Below are positions 1 through 5,429 of a DNA stretch of 22,648 nucleotides, piece by piece. Under the pieces are notes generated by a model, which did not search any database, was not told the DNA's origin, and worked only from the letters and a program-made list of their open reading frames with translations. Where the stretch lies: positions 1 to 22,648 of the IMG/VR virus record IMGVR_UViG_3300017772_000146; one strand, written 5' to 3'. This DNA is from a virus. The stretch's first letter is position 1, and every line of letters starts with the position of its first letter. Both the position numbers and the translations under genes were made by a program.

Positions 1-100
1 CGTTTAACACGGCGCCCGTGCATGCAATAATTCGCGTGTCCTATTTAGACGGTTTCCGTGCATGTTGGACAACGCGTGTCCTATTTAGACGGTTTCCGTG
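1..100. repeat. 40-bp tandem repeat, about 2.5 copies
   Basis: Two identical 28-base blocks lie at 33-60 and 73-100, exactly 40 bases apart. A diverged copy occupies 1-24 in the same register and ends in the same CCGTGCATG as 56-64. Each unit carries a short inverted repeat ACGG-N3-CCGT (9-19, 49-59, 89-99); in the first copy it extends to CACGG-CGC-CCGTG (8-20). The array ends 33 bases before the -35 box of the plus-strand promoter, so binding sites for a regulator or replication initiator are plausible. More copies may lie outside the window. It is too short and regular to be called a CRISPR array. Confidence 0.8.
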
Positions 101-133
101 TATAAATCCATTTAAAAAAATATTAAATAATAC

Positions 134-161
134 TTGCATTTAAATCTAAGATTGCTATGTT
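134..161 (+). promoter_or_regulatory. Sigma70-like promoter with palindromic operator in the spacer
   Basis: The -35 box is TTGCAT (134-139), the spacer is 16 bases and the extended -10 is TGC-TATGTT (153-161). The spacer contains the palindrome AATCTAAGATT (143-153). It drives the 61-codon gene starting at 188. The same layout with near-identical sequence recurs on the minus strand at 12673-12700, which makes both predictions much stronger. A protein bound to the palindrome would cover the polymerase contact region, so repression is the simplest reading (inference). Confidence 0.75.
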
Positions 162-187
162 TAAGTCAAGAAAACGGAGGAACATAA

Positions 188-373
188 ATGAAATTATTTA
201 TAAAATTAGTATTAATTTCTATATTTAACAAAAAGTATATTAATTGGAATCAATTAAGTTTAGATCTTGCTTTTTCTTTAGCGAAAACAAATCTTTTGTT
301 TCACCCTGAAGATAAGCCATTTAATAAACTTCTTACTAATAATGAAATAAAAATATTAGTTAGCGACGATTAA
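188..373 (+). CDS. Small protein of unknown function, only plus-strand gene
   Basis: This 61-residue protein is not recognised. The start is well supported: GGAGG (176-180) sits seven bases before ATG, behind a good promoter, and the gene is followed directly by a strong terminator hairpin. The N-terminus is hydrophobic and basic (MKLFIKLVLISIFNKK), then there is a mixed helical region and an acidic end (LVSDD). I see no clear signal peptidase site, helix-turn-helix or cysteine motif. It is transcribed against the late operon and shares its promoter/operator type with the metallopeptidase insert near 12.6 kb. An accessory or regulatory protein expressed outside the late programme is therefore plausible. 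Confidence 0.7.
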   Translation: MKLFIKLVLISIFNKKYINWNQLSLDLAFSLAKTNLLFHPEDKPFNKLLTNNEIKILVSDD

Positions 374-389
374 ATATATTATAAAAAGT

Positions 390-420
390 AAAATGGCGGG
401 ATCATAACTCCCGCCATTTT
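390..420. terminator. Bidirectional intrinsic terminator
   Basis: An 11-base perfect stem, AAAATGGCGGG (390-400) and CCCGCCATTTT (410-420), with a nine-base loop. U-rich tracts follow in either reading direction because the stem is bounded by A4 and T4-5. It lies between the convergent plus-strand gene (ending 373) and the last late gene (ending 515), so it can stop both transcripts. Confidence 0.9.
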
Positions 421-514
421 TGTGTCCTAACAAGTGTCCAATTTGTCGTCAAACACAAAGCATAATCAAAGATGAAAAGCGTTCTTTCTTTTTTGCTTAT
501 ACTTATTTTTAAGC

Positions 515-697
515 TTACATCAATATAGTTATAAGAGTAGCAATAGATATTCCTGCAATGATCCAACCATAAATCTCTTGCCGTGTTGGTCGCGTTGCTA
601 AATCTTTCTGTATTTGATCTAGTTTCTCAAATAATTTCTCTATGTCTTTCATAACTTTATTGATCATTTCTTTTTGAGTATATCCGTTATCGGCCAT
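515..697 (-). CDS. XhlA-like coiled-coil protein with C-terminal membrane anchor
   Basis: A 60-residue protein with a charged heptad-like region (about residues 8-40: KEMINKVMKDIEKLFEKLDQ) and a single membrane helix at the extreme C-terminus (about 43-60, IYGWIIAGISIATLITILM). This layout matches small phage lysis accessory proteins of the XhlA type, found next to holins, though sequence similarity could not be tested. AAGGGG lies upstream of the ATG. It is the last gene of the late operon, about 95 bases before the terminator. A role in holin regulation or membrane fusion at lysis is inferred from architecture and position. Confidence 0.65.
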   Translation of the reverse strand: MADNGYTQKEMINKVMKDIEKLFEKLDQIQKDLATRPTRQEIYGWIIAGISIATLITILM

Positions 698-747
698 TTA
701 AAAGCCCCTTACAATGTAGAGAGCAACCACAACAAAGTATTTTACAA

Positions 748-891
748 CTACATTTTGCCGTCATCGTCAATCCAATCCCATTCTTTAAATTTTAAAATTT
801 CTTTTTCTAGTTTATCAACCTTACTGATAATAAAATAAATTGATTTTAATAAAAAGTAAAATGCGACGATCCCCATAAAAATTTGTTCCAT
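748..891 (-). CDS. 47-residue single-span membrane protein
   Basis: Start ATG at 891 is preceded by a near-ideal AGGAGG (minus strand, spacing about five), and the stop of the preceding gene runs into this ribosome site. The protein begins with a membrane helix (FMGIVAFYFLLKSIYFIISK, residues 5-24), then a short charged helix (KVDKLEKEILKFKE) and a tryptophan/aspartate-rich tail (WDWIDDDGKM). It sits among holin-like and coiled-coil genes at the end of the late operon, so a lysis-associated role is likely. The family is not recognised. Confidence 0.7.
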   Translation of the reverse strand: MEQIFMGIVAFYFLLKSIYFIISKVDKLEKEILKFKEWDWIDDDGKM

Positions 892-902
892 AATGTCCTC
901 CT

Positions 903-1424
903 TTAATGTTGGTGCATATATGCCTCAAGATAAGTAACCCTATCTCGTAAATTATCTAACTCCCATGTTTCTAGTTGATTGTTTTCTAATGTTGTTATTT
1001 TTTTAAGTAAATCTTGCCACTCCCATTTCATCAATTCATAAGCTTGACTATCTTGTGGCGGATTGTTTAGTTCGCTTATGTATCTTGCTTGAAAATCCTC
1101 TAGTTTCCATTCAAGATCTCTAACCTCATTGTCTAAATTTTGATAATTTGCTTTTAATGTAGTTAATTCATTTTCTAAAAATTCTGCATTGTAAGCAATT
1201 TGTTCAAGCGCGTATATTTTTTCATATAATACAGCAATGTCATTTGATACCATTGTGCTTTCTTTTAATTGATAAAATTCATATTCTATGTTATTCATGC
1301 GGTCGTCAATACCCGTTAAAGTATTAACAATGTTTGTAACTGATTGAAACCCCGCGCCTATTGATCCAAGTAACGTTATACCCGTTACAACTAAGGCTAG
1401 ATTATCTTTTAATTTTTTGATCAT
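903..1424 (-). CDS. Membrane-anchored long coiled-coil protein, lysis-cassette hypothetical
   Basis: A 173-residue protein with an N-terminal hydrophobic segment (about residues 9-34, ALVVTGITLLGSIGAGF) followed by about 130 residues of predicted coiled coil (repeated EYEFYQLKES, LEQIAYNAEFLENELTTLK and RDLEWKLEDFQARY patterns). It resembles an elongated envelope-spanning or antiholin-like protein, but no lipobox or second membrane span is visible, so a spanin call is not justified. Its ATG overlaps the stop of the preceding 34-residue ORF (TAATG at 1422-1426) and lacks a good Shine-Dalgarno, which implies translational coupling. Confidence 0.7.
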   Translation of the reverse strand: MIKKLKDNLALVVTGITLLGSIGAGFQSVTNIVNTLTGIDDRMNNIEYEFYQLKESTMVSNDIAVLYEKIYALEQIAYNAEFLENELTTLKANYQNLDNEVRDLEWKLEDFQARYISELNNPPQDSQAYELMKWEWQDLLKKITTLENNQLETWELDNLRDRVTYLEAYMHQH

Positions 1425-1528
1425 TATATCTTACAAGAATCTCCGCAATCGTCATTAAATTCTTGAGAAGTATCTACAAATTGTGGGTTGTCGGTTATAA
1501 AATTTTCGGGTAATTCAAACTCGCCCAT
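1424..1528 (-). CDS. 34-residue acidic microprotein with CGDSC motif
   Basis: Reads MGEFELPENFITDNPQFV onward to FNDDCGDSCKI. It is strongly acidic, with a closely spaced cysteine pair (C-G-D-S-C) near the C-terminus. Both ends are coupled by TAATG overlaps: its ATG uses the stop of the upstream Cys-rich peptide, and its own stop gives the ATG of the coiled-coil gene. The protein is soluble and of unknown function. The overlaps at both ends are the main argument that it is translated. Confidence 0.55.
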   Translation of the reverse strand: MGEFELPENFITDNPQFVDTSQEFNDDCGDSCKI

Positions 1529-1566
1529 TACCTACCACCACAACAACCATTACCACAACAGTCCAT
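1528..1566 (-). CDS. 12-residue cysteine/glycine-rich micropeptide
   Basis: The ORF reads MDCCGNGCCGGR and stops. It follows a very strong ribosome site: GGAGGA, encoded in the last Gly-Gly codons of the upstream gene, lies five bases before the ATG. Four of twelve residues are cysteine in two CC pairs, which could bind metal or form disulfides. It ends in TAATG, which starts the next ORF. It may be a genuine micropeptide or simply a loading site delivering ribosomes to the two downstream coupled genes. Confidence 0.5.
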   Translation of the reverse strand: MDCCGNGCCGGR

Positions 1567-1568
1567 TG

Positions 1569-1781
1569 TTATCCTCCTAGTTTTATTAAGATCTCGGTAA
1601 TTGCTGAATTTAGCTCTTGCTCTCTCATTGCAAGAGAAATTAAATCATCTTTTGCGTCGTTAATTTGTACGATTAAAACGGCAACTTCTTGTTGTAGATC
1701 ATTCACGGTTTTAAAAAGCCAAGCTACAAGACCCGCTAGACCGCCCTGTAATATTTGATTTAAATTAACAGTTGCTTTCAT
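1569..1781 (-). CDS. 70-residue membrane/coiled-coil protein, lysis cassette
   Basis: An N-terminal membrane helix (about residues 8-25, ILQGGLAGLVAWLFKTV) is followed by a helical coiled-coil-like region (DLQQEVAVLIVQINDAKDDL). The start overlaps the holin stop (TAATG), so the two are translated together. Size, topology and position next to the holin suggest a holin partner or antiholin. No family is assigned. Confidence 0.65.
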   Translation of the reverse strand: MKATVNLNQILQGGLAGLVAWLFKTVNDLQQEVAVLIVQINDAKDDLISLAMREQELNSAITEILIKLGG

Positions 1782-1999
1782 TAATCCTCAAATGTTGCCT
1801 TTGGTTTATATTGCTCTAAAGCGTGTTGAATCACGGTTATAAATGAACTTAAAAAAGCTACGCCAAGTAATTCAAATAATTGAGCGTCTATAATTCCCGT
1901 TGAATTTGCTAAGTATAGTGAAAGCGCAGATTGCAGTCCCGTACGAAATGCTTTTGAAAACATAAATTTCCAATATGCTTTCCAATTATTTTTTTTCAT
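1781..1999 (-). CDS. Phage holin, r1t-like
   Basis: A 72-residue protein with a basic, aromatic start (MKKNNWKAYWKFMFSKAFRT) and two hydrophobic helices (about 19-33, GLQSALSLYLANSTG, and about 41-60, LFELLGVAFLSSFITVIQHA), with a charged tail (EQYKPKATFED). Length, the W...F...RTG.Q layout and the two spans match r1t-type phage holins, which form membrane lesions that release or activate the endolysin. GGAGGA lies directly before the ATG. It overlaps the upstream zinc-ribbon gene by four bases (ATGA) and the downstream membrane protein by TAATG. Confidence 0.75.
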   Translation of the reverse strand: MKKNNWKAYWKFMFSKAFRTGLQSALSLYLANSTGIIDAQLFELLGVAFLSSFITVIQHALEQYKPKATFED

Positions 2000-2130
2000 T
2001 CTTCCTCCAATATTGAGATTTGTTTTTTATTATACTTGGAGCATTCTTTGTTTCTACAATGGAAACCTTTATTTTTATTATTATAGTCCCATTGTAAAAA
2101 ATTTTTACATTCGGGACAAGATATTTTCAA
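1996..2130 (-). CDS. 44-residue zinc-ribbon microprotein (TTG start)
   Basis: Translation from TTG at 2130, behind AGGAGGT, gives a basic 44-residue protein with two cysteine knuckles, CPEC (C5-x2-C8) and C25-x4-C30 (HCRNKEC), the usual spacing for a treble-clef or zinc-ribbon fold. It ends in an acidic EEE and overlaps the holin start by ATGA. Such small zinc ribbons in phages can act in transcription or protein-protein contacts; here it sits in the lysis cassette and its role is unknown. The TTG is tight on the Shine-Dalgarno (about four bases), but no other start fits. Confidence 0.7.
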   Translation of the reverse strand: MKISCPECKNFLQWDYNNKNKGFHCRNKECSKYNKKQISILEEE

Positions 2131-2138
2131 TTTACCTC

Positions 2139-2741
2139 CTAAAGAGGTGCAATTCCTTTTGTTATGTAATTTTTTATTAAATTAGTATTACTATAAATTT
2201 GATCTAACTTTTCTTTATAATTTGGTGTTAAATAATCATCATTTGACGCTTTGTTGTCGTTGTTGGAATCTCCATAATTTGTGGTTAAATTTATTGCGGT
2301 TATTTCTAGAGTTACTTTTTCTCCTGCATTCATAGATTTTGCAATTTTGTCGTAGAATTTTTTATATGCGTTTCTGCTAGATCCAATAAACCCGTCTTTG
2401 CTAACATCTAAATCTTGTTGAGTATCACCTACAAGAACGCAACCCGCCGAATTTTCGTCGGTGTTACCACTATGAAAAAGCACCCATTTAAAGTTTGGAA
2501 TATCTTTAATTTCTAACATTCCGAAATGATCCGCGCCATAACGCGCAGAATATTTATTGTGAAATCCGCCCTCTTTTCTAAATTCTACGGGATATGTTCC
2601 GTAAGGAATAGCGGTCTCTCCATATACTTTAACGTCGCGTATTTCGTCCTCTAGCGTATAACATTCAAAGACGCCGTCTATAAATAGCATTCCATTTGTT
2701 GCGTCATTACCAAATTGATGACGAATAAGATTAATTTTCAT
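2139..2741 (-). CDS. DUF5675-like protein, candidate cell-wall (lysis) enzyme
   Basis: 200 residues. The N-terminal ~150 residues match the DUF5675 pattern: MKINLIRHQFGNDATNGMLF, a CYTLEDEIRD strand, IPYGTYPVEFRK and the conserved HSGNT...SAGCVLVG segment (His about 91, Cys about 101). The H...SAGC arrangement is reminiscent of L,D-transpeptidase-type active sites, and members often occupy the phage lysis locus. Enzymatic activity is therefore inferred, not shown. A low-complexity Asn/Asp linker (about 157-169) leads to a ~30-residue amphipathic C-terminus (NYKEKLDQIYSNTNLIKNYI) not typical of the family. It is the only endolysin candidate here and lies just upstream of the holin. Start coupled to the previous gene by TAATG. 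Confidence 0.7.
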   Translation of the reverse strand: MKINLIRHQFGNDATNGMLFIDGVFECYTLEDEIRDVKVYGETAIPYGTYPVEFRKEGGFHNKYSARYGADHFGMLEIKDIPNFKWVLFHSGNTDENSAGCVLVGDTQQDLDVSKDGFIGSSRNAYKKFYDKIAKSMNAGEKVTLEITAINLTTNYGDSNNDNKASNDDYLTPNYKEKLDQIYSNTNLIKNYITKGIAPL

Positions 2742-3043
2742 TATTCAGGCTTTGGATTATCGGCTTTGACTTGAGCAATATGATCTTTCCAATTTGTAGT
2801 TTCATTAACTCCGTCCCAATATTGCATGTCTAGTTGCTCTCCTATTGGTAAATAAGCATTTTGTCTTGCCTCAATGTAGCCAAATTGTTGGTCATTCCAT
2901 TTAGAATTACCTAAATCTATCTTCGCTTGTGCGTAATCATCATCAGAAAATTCTGATACAATTCCATTTACTGATTTATTAATTGGTTTAGCGTCCTCAA
3001 TTTCTTGGTCTGCTAACGCTTGTAGTTCTTCTTTAGTAGCCAT
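2741..3043 (-). CDS. Tail fibre assembly/XkdW-like hypothetical
   Basis: A 100-residue acidic protein. The C-terminal half holds a pattern seen repeatedly in small proteins after phage tail genes: RQNAYLPIGEQLDMQYWDGV, then WKDHIAQVKADNPKPE. The R..AY.PI.EQLD...W...W...I..VK...PKP layout resembles XkdW-like and tail fibre assembly proteins, whose exact role is unclear; chaperoning of fibre folding is often proposed. The N-terminus (EELQALADQEIEDA) is helical. AGGA precedes the ATG. It lies between fibre and lysis genes, consistent with an assembly factor. Confidence 0.6.
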   Translation of the reverse strand: MATKEELQALADQEIEDAKPINKSVNGIVSEFSDDDYAQAKIDLGNSKWNDQQFGYIEARQNAYLPIGEQLDMQYWDGVNETTNWKDHIAQVKADNPKPE

Positions 3044-3072
3044 ATTTTTATCCTATCATATATTAATTGGTT

Positions 3073-3606
3073 TTATTCTTTTAATCCATATAAAACAAAA
3101 TTGCCTTTTGTTATATTACCTGTATCAAAATATATTAGTATCCCGTCAACAGTAGTCAGTTCCTTTAATATTGCTCCCTCAAATTGCCCCAACATTAATT
3201 TCGTTCCACCGTCTGATAAATAATTGTTATATATAACCATTTTCGTGTTATCACCGCTGTCGTTAGCAGAATATATATAAGCAACACCGTGATGACCTGA
3301 AGTACTAGAATTGTCCGTTGAGCCCGACATACTTATTTGATTTCTACCCGCAAGTCCTAAGTTATTGTATTGAGAAGAAATAAAAGATTGATCGGTTCTT
3401 GCATAAGCAAGTCCCATAACATAATTACTATTTGAGTTGCCCGTACCGCTTTGCGTAAATCTTCCCATTAAATCTGCACCGCCTGTAGCAGGAACTACAT
3501 CAGAATAATATAAAACACAAGTATTATAATCACTTGTTATTCCCGTTAATGTAACCGATCCGCTATTACTAGCAGTAGCCGTACTTAATTGAACAAAATT
3601 ACTCAT
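3073..3606 (-). CDS. Tail tip/receptor-binding-like protein, paralogue 3 of 3
   Basis: 177 residues, rich in Ser, Thr, Gly and Asn with alternating beta-strand patterns and no predicted helices or transmembrane segments. It ends GNITKGNFVLYGLKE, the G-x(4)-G-x(4)-YG terminus shared with its two upstream neighbours. It starts with ATG overlapping the previous stop (ATGA, 3603-3606). Central motifs such as SSTSGHHGVAYIYSAND suggest a beta-sandwich. The location after the fibre gene and the multiplication of the family suggest a receptor-binding or virion decoration role (inference). Confidence 0.65.
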   Translation of the reverse strand: MSNFVQLSTATASNSGSVTLTGITSDYNTCVLYYSDVVPATGGADLMGRFTQSGTGNSNSNYVMGLAYARTDQSFISSQYNNLGLAGRNQISMSGSTDNSSTSGHHGVAYIYSANDSGDNTKMVIYNNYLSDGGTKLMLGQFEGAILKELTTVDGILIYFDTGNITKGNFVLYGLKE

Positions 3607-4124
3607 AATATTCCATATACCACTAGCTTACCGCCACCAATACGACTTGCAGTTTCGTTCATATCAACAACAATTCCGTCATAAGAAGTTGTGTTTTGTA
3701 TTCTACCAATCCCAAAAATAGCTCTATGGTTATCACTAGCATATTCTGTACTCTCCCAAATACAAGCAGAAGTAAATGCTTGAAATGGATTGCCTACATA
3801 AACAACACCATTACCCGCTCTACCGCTATCGTCTGCACCTGCAAAGGTATTCGTCCAACGAGTATCGCTTGTACTTCTACTATCACTAAAACTCGCCTCC
3901 GCTTTTAACCTATATAGTGCATACTCATAAACGCCACCGCTTTCAACGCTACCGTCAGACGCTTTTACTAATCTGATATTTACGCCTGTATCAGTTGAGT
4001 TCTCTCCAACTATTCCAACGCCAACTATTTTATATAAAGAAAAATCAGCAGAAAATATATCATCTATCTGCATAGATTGAACTCCTGTTGTTAATGTAAC
4101 TGATTTAATTTTTTCTATACTCAT
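3603..4124 (-). CDS. Tail tip/receptor-binding-like protein, paralogue 2 of 3
   Basis: 173 residues of beta-rich sequence. It begins IKSVTLTTGVQSMQIDDIFS, has the central GAD(D)SGRAGNGVVYVGNPF region and ends ASRIGGGKLVVYGIL, matching the terminus of both neighbours. The N-terminal strand-turn-strand (SLYKIVGVGIV...VNIRLVKASDGSV) aligns by eye with the YKIHFVTYTL...CRFIEGGTV segment of the upstream copy. ATGA overlaps join it to both neighbours. Divergence between copies is high, so the duplication is old or under diversifying selection. Confidence 0.65.
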   Translation of the reverse strand: MSIEKIKSVTLTTGVQSMQIDDIFSADFSLYKIVGVGIVGENSTDTGVNIRLVKASDGSVESGGVYEYALYRLKAEASFSDSRSTSDTRWTNTFAGADDSGRAGNGVVYVGNPFQAFTSACIWESTEYASDNHRAIFGIGRIQNTTSYDGIVVDMNETASRIGGGKLVVYGIL

Positions 4125-4693
4125 AAAGTAACCCCATATAAAGAAATTGTTCCCGTAAGATTACTACCACTATTTAAACCTAATATTCTAAATCCATTAA
4201 CCGTGCTTTTTTGATCCATAGTTCCACCTCCGTGTGATTTGAATAAATTATTTGAGTTGTTAAGTCCTGTAAAATGTGTGCTTATAGAAGTATATAAGTT
4301 GCTATCCCCTGCGTTGTATATGTAAAAATAACCACTACCACCCTTACCATTTGCGCTTGCCGAACTTTCGCCAATCTCAATTGCGGTTGCTGAAGTACTA
4401 TTAGCATGTATATCTGCGTTACTATCTTCGTTATTGCCCTGCGACAAAATTGTAAATAGACCTTTTTTATAAACGCTACTGCTCTCGACCGTTCCACCCT
4501 CTATAAATCTACAACCAAACTCTTCATAGCTTGCTCCTTTAAGAGTATATGTTACAAAATGAATTTTATACTTACTCTCATTAATGCTTGTAAAATCTAT
4601 ATTTGCAACTGCACTAGGTGTTTGTGTTTGAATTAATACTAAATCTTGAACTGCACCACCGCTTAAACCAAATCTTGCACTACCTAAAGGCAT
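4121..4693 (-). CDS. Tail tip/receptor-binding-like protein, paralogue 1 of 3
   Basis: 190 residues, beta-rich, first of the three-gene family. It starts MPLGSARFGLSGGAVQDLVL, with a Gly-rich lead absent from the other two, and ends SGSNLTGTISLYGVTL. The segment GKGGSGYFYIYNAGDSN corresponds to the YIYSANDSGD and GVVYVGN segments of the other copies. The extra N-terminal ~10 residues might dock this copy to the fibre encoded just upstream (inference). It overlaps the next gene by ATGA. Confidence 0.65.
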   Translation of the reverse strand: MPLGSARFGLSGGAVQDLVLIQTQTPSAVANIDFTSINESKYKIHFVTYTLKGASYEEFGCRFIEGGTVESSSVYKKGLFTILSQGNNEDSNADIHANSTSATAIEIGESSASANGKGGSGYFYIYNAGDSNLYTSISTHFTGLNNSNNLFKSHGGGTMDQKSTVNGFRILGLNSGSNLTGTISLYGVTL

Positions 4694-4701
4694 AAAGGCT
4701 C

Positions 4702-5412
4702 CTAACTAAATTCTTGTAATGCGTTTATTAGTGGAGTTCCCGCGTCAAAAAATAAGAAAGTAACTAAATCAATTGCATTTGCACCCGACGAAACGGTGTA
4801 TCCTCCACCGCCCGCAGTTTTTCCCGTTACATGACCTCCGCCATTTATTGTTATTTGATTAATTGCAACCGTTTTTGCACTAGACGCGTGTTGCGTTATT
4901 TGTAATGTAAATGTTGATACCCCATTTGTTGCAACGTTTGTAAAATCTATATCGGTTATATTTTCCGTTAATGTTATTGATCCCGTATTTCCGTTAGCTA
5001 AATTTATTGCAATAGCGTTTGATGATGAAGTTAAAGCAACGTCTGTTTCTGCATAATCCTTAAGAACTATTGCGCTTGCTACTTGGTCTGCAAAGGCAAC
5101 CTCGCTATCAATAGCTAAATTAACCGTCACGGCGCCCGATACACCACCGCCCGAGAGGTTTGTTCCCGCTGTAACCCCCGTAATATCACCCTCGCCTATA
5201 AAATTAACCCAAGATGATCCGTCATAAAATTGTAAAGTATTTGAATCTTTTAGAAAACAAAACATTCCCTCCGCGTCGCTTGTACCAAGCGCTGTATCAC
5301 GTGCGGAAGAATCCGCATATACTTGAACAACTTGGTCTTGTATAAACGTTTGAAATTCCGTTGCGCTTATTAAATCTCCTGTAGAGTAACTTTTCCAACC
5401 CGCGCCCGCCAT
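4702..5412 (-). CDS. Tail fibre protein
   Basis: 236 residues. The N-terminus (WKSYSTGDLISATEFQTFIQDQVVQVY, then EGMFCFLKDSNTLQFYDGSSWVNF) is the phage fibre/baseplate attachment style often seen in uncultured phage tails. It is followed by GDITGVTAGTNLSGGGVSG, a recurrent fibre motif preceding shaft or knob domains, and a Ser/Thr/Asn beta-rich C-terminus. There is no chaperone-type autocleavage domain. The Shine-Dalgarno is modest (AAGGAA). It lies between the distal tail protein and the three tip proteins, and probably forms the trimeric fibre connecting them to the tail tip (inference). Confidence 0.75.
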   Translation of the reverse strand: MAGAGWKSYSTGDLISATEFQTFIQDQVVQVYADSSARDTALGTSDAEGMFCFLKDSNTLQFYDGSSWVNFIGEGDITGVTAGTNLSGGGVSGAVTVNLAIDSEVAFADQVASAIVLKDYAETDVALTSSSNAIAINLANGNTGSITLTENITDIDFTNVATNGVSTFTLQITQHASSAKTVAINQITINGGGHVTGKTAGGGGYTVSSGANAIDLVTFLFFDAGTPLINALQEFS

Positions 5413-5429
5413 ATTATAAAAATTCCTTT

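Noticed and set aside
1-100. CRISPR-like array (28-base repeats with 12-base spacers)
   Set aside because: Only two full copies, 12-base spacers are far too short, and no cas genes are nearby. Tandem regulatory repeats fit better.
421-514. Phage attachment site in the left intergenic region (GTGTCC direct repeats)
   Set aside because: Two short GTGTCC copies only, no integrase or tRNA gene in the window; not enough to call.
473-529. Plus-strand 18-codon hydrophobic ORF (MKSVLSFLLILIFKLTSI)
   Set aside because: No ribosome site, lies after the terminator and overlaps the end of the minus-strand lysis gene.
903-1424. Spanin identity for the membrane coiled-coil protein
   Set aside because: No lipobox, no paired outer-membrane partner and an uncertain topology; only architecture supports it.
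3696-3908. Plus-strand ORF inside the fibre paralogue
   Set aside because: Shadow of a beta-rich minus-strand gene; no ribosome site and low-complexity Thr/Ser content mirrors the opposite strand.
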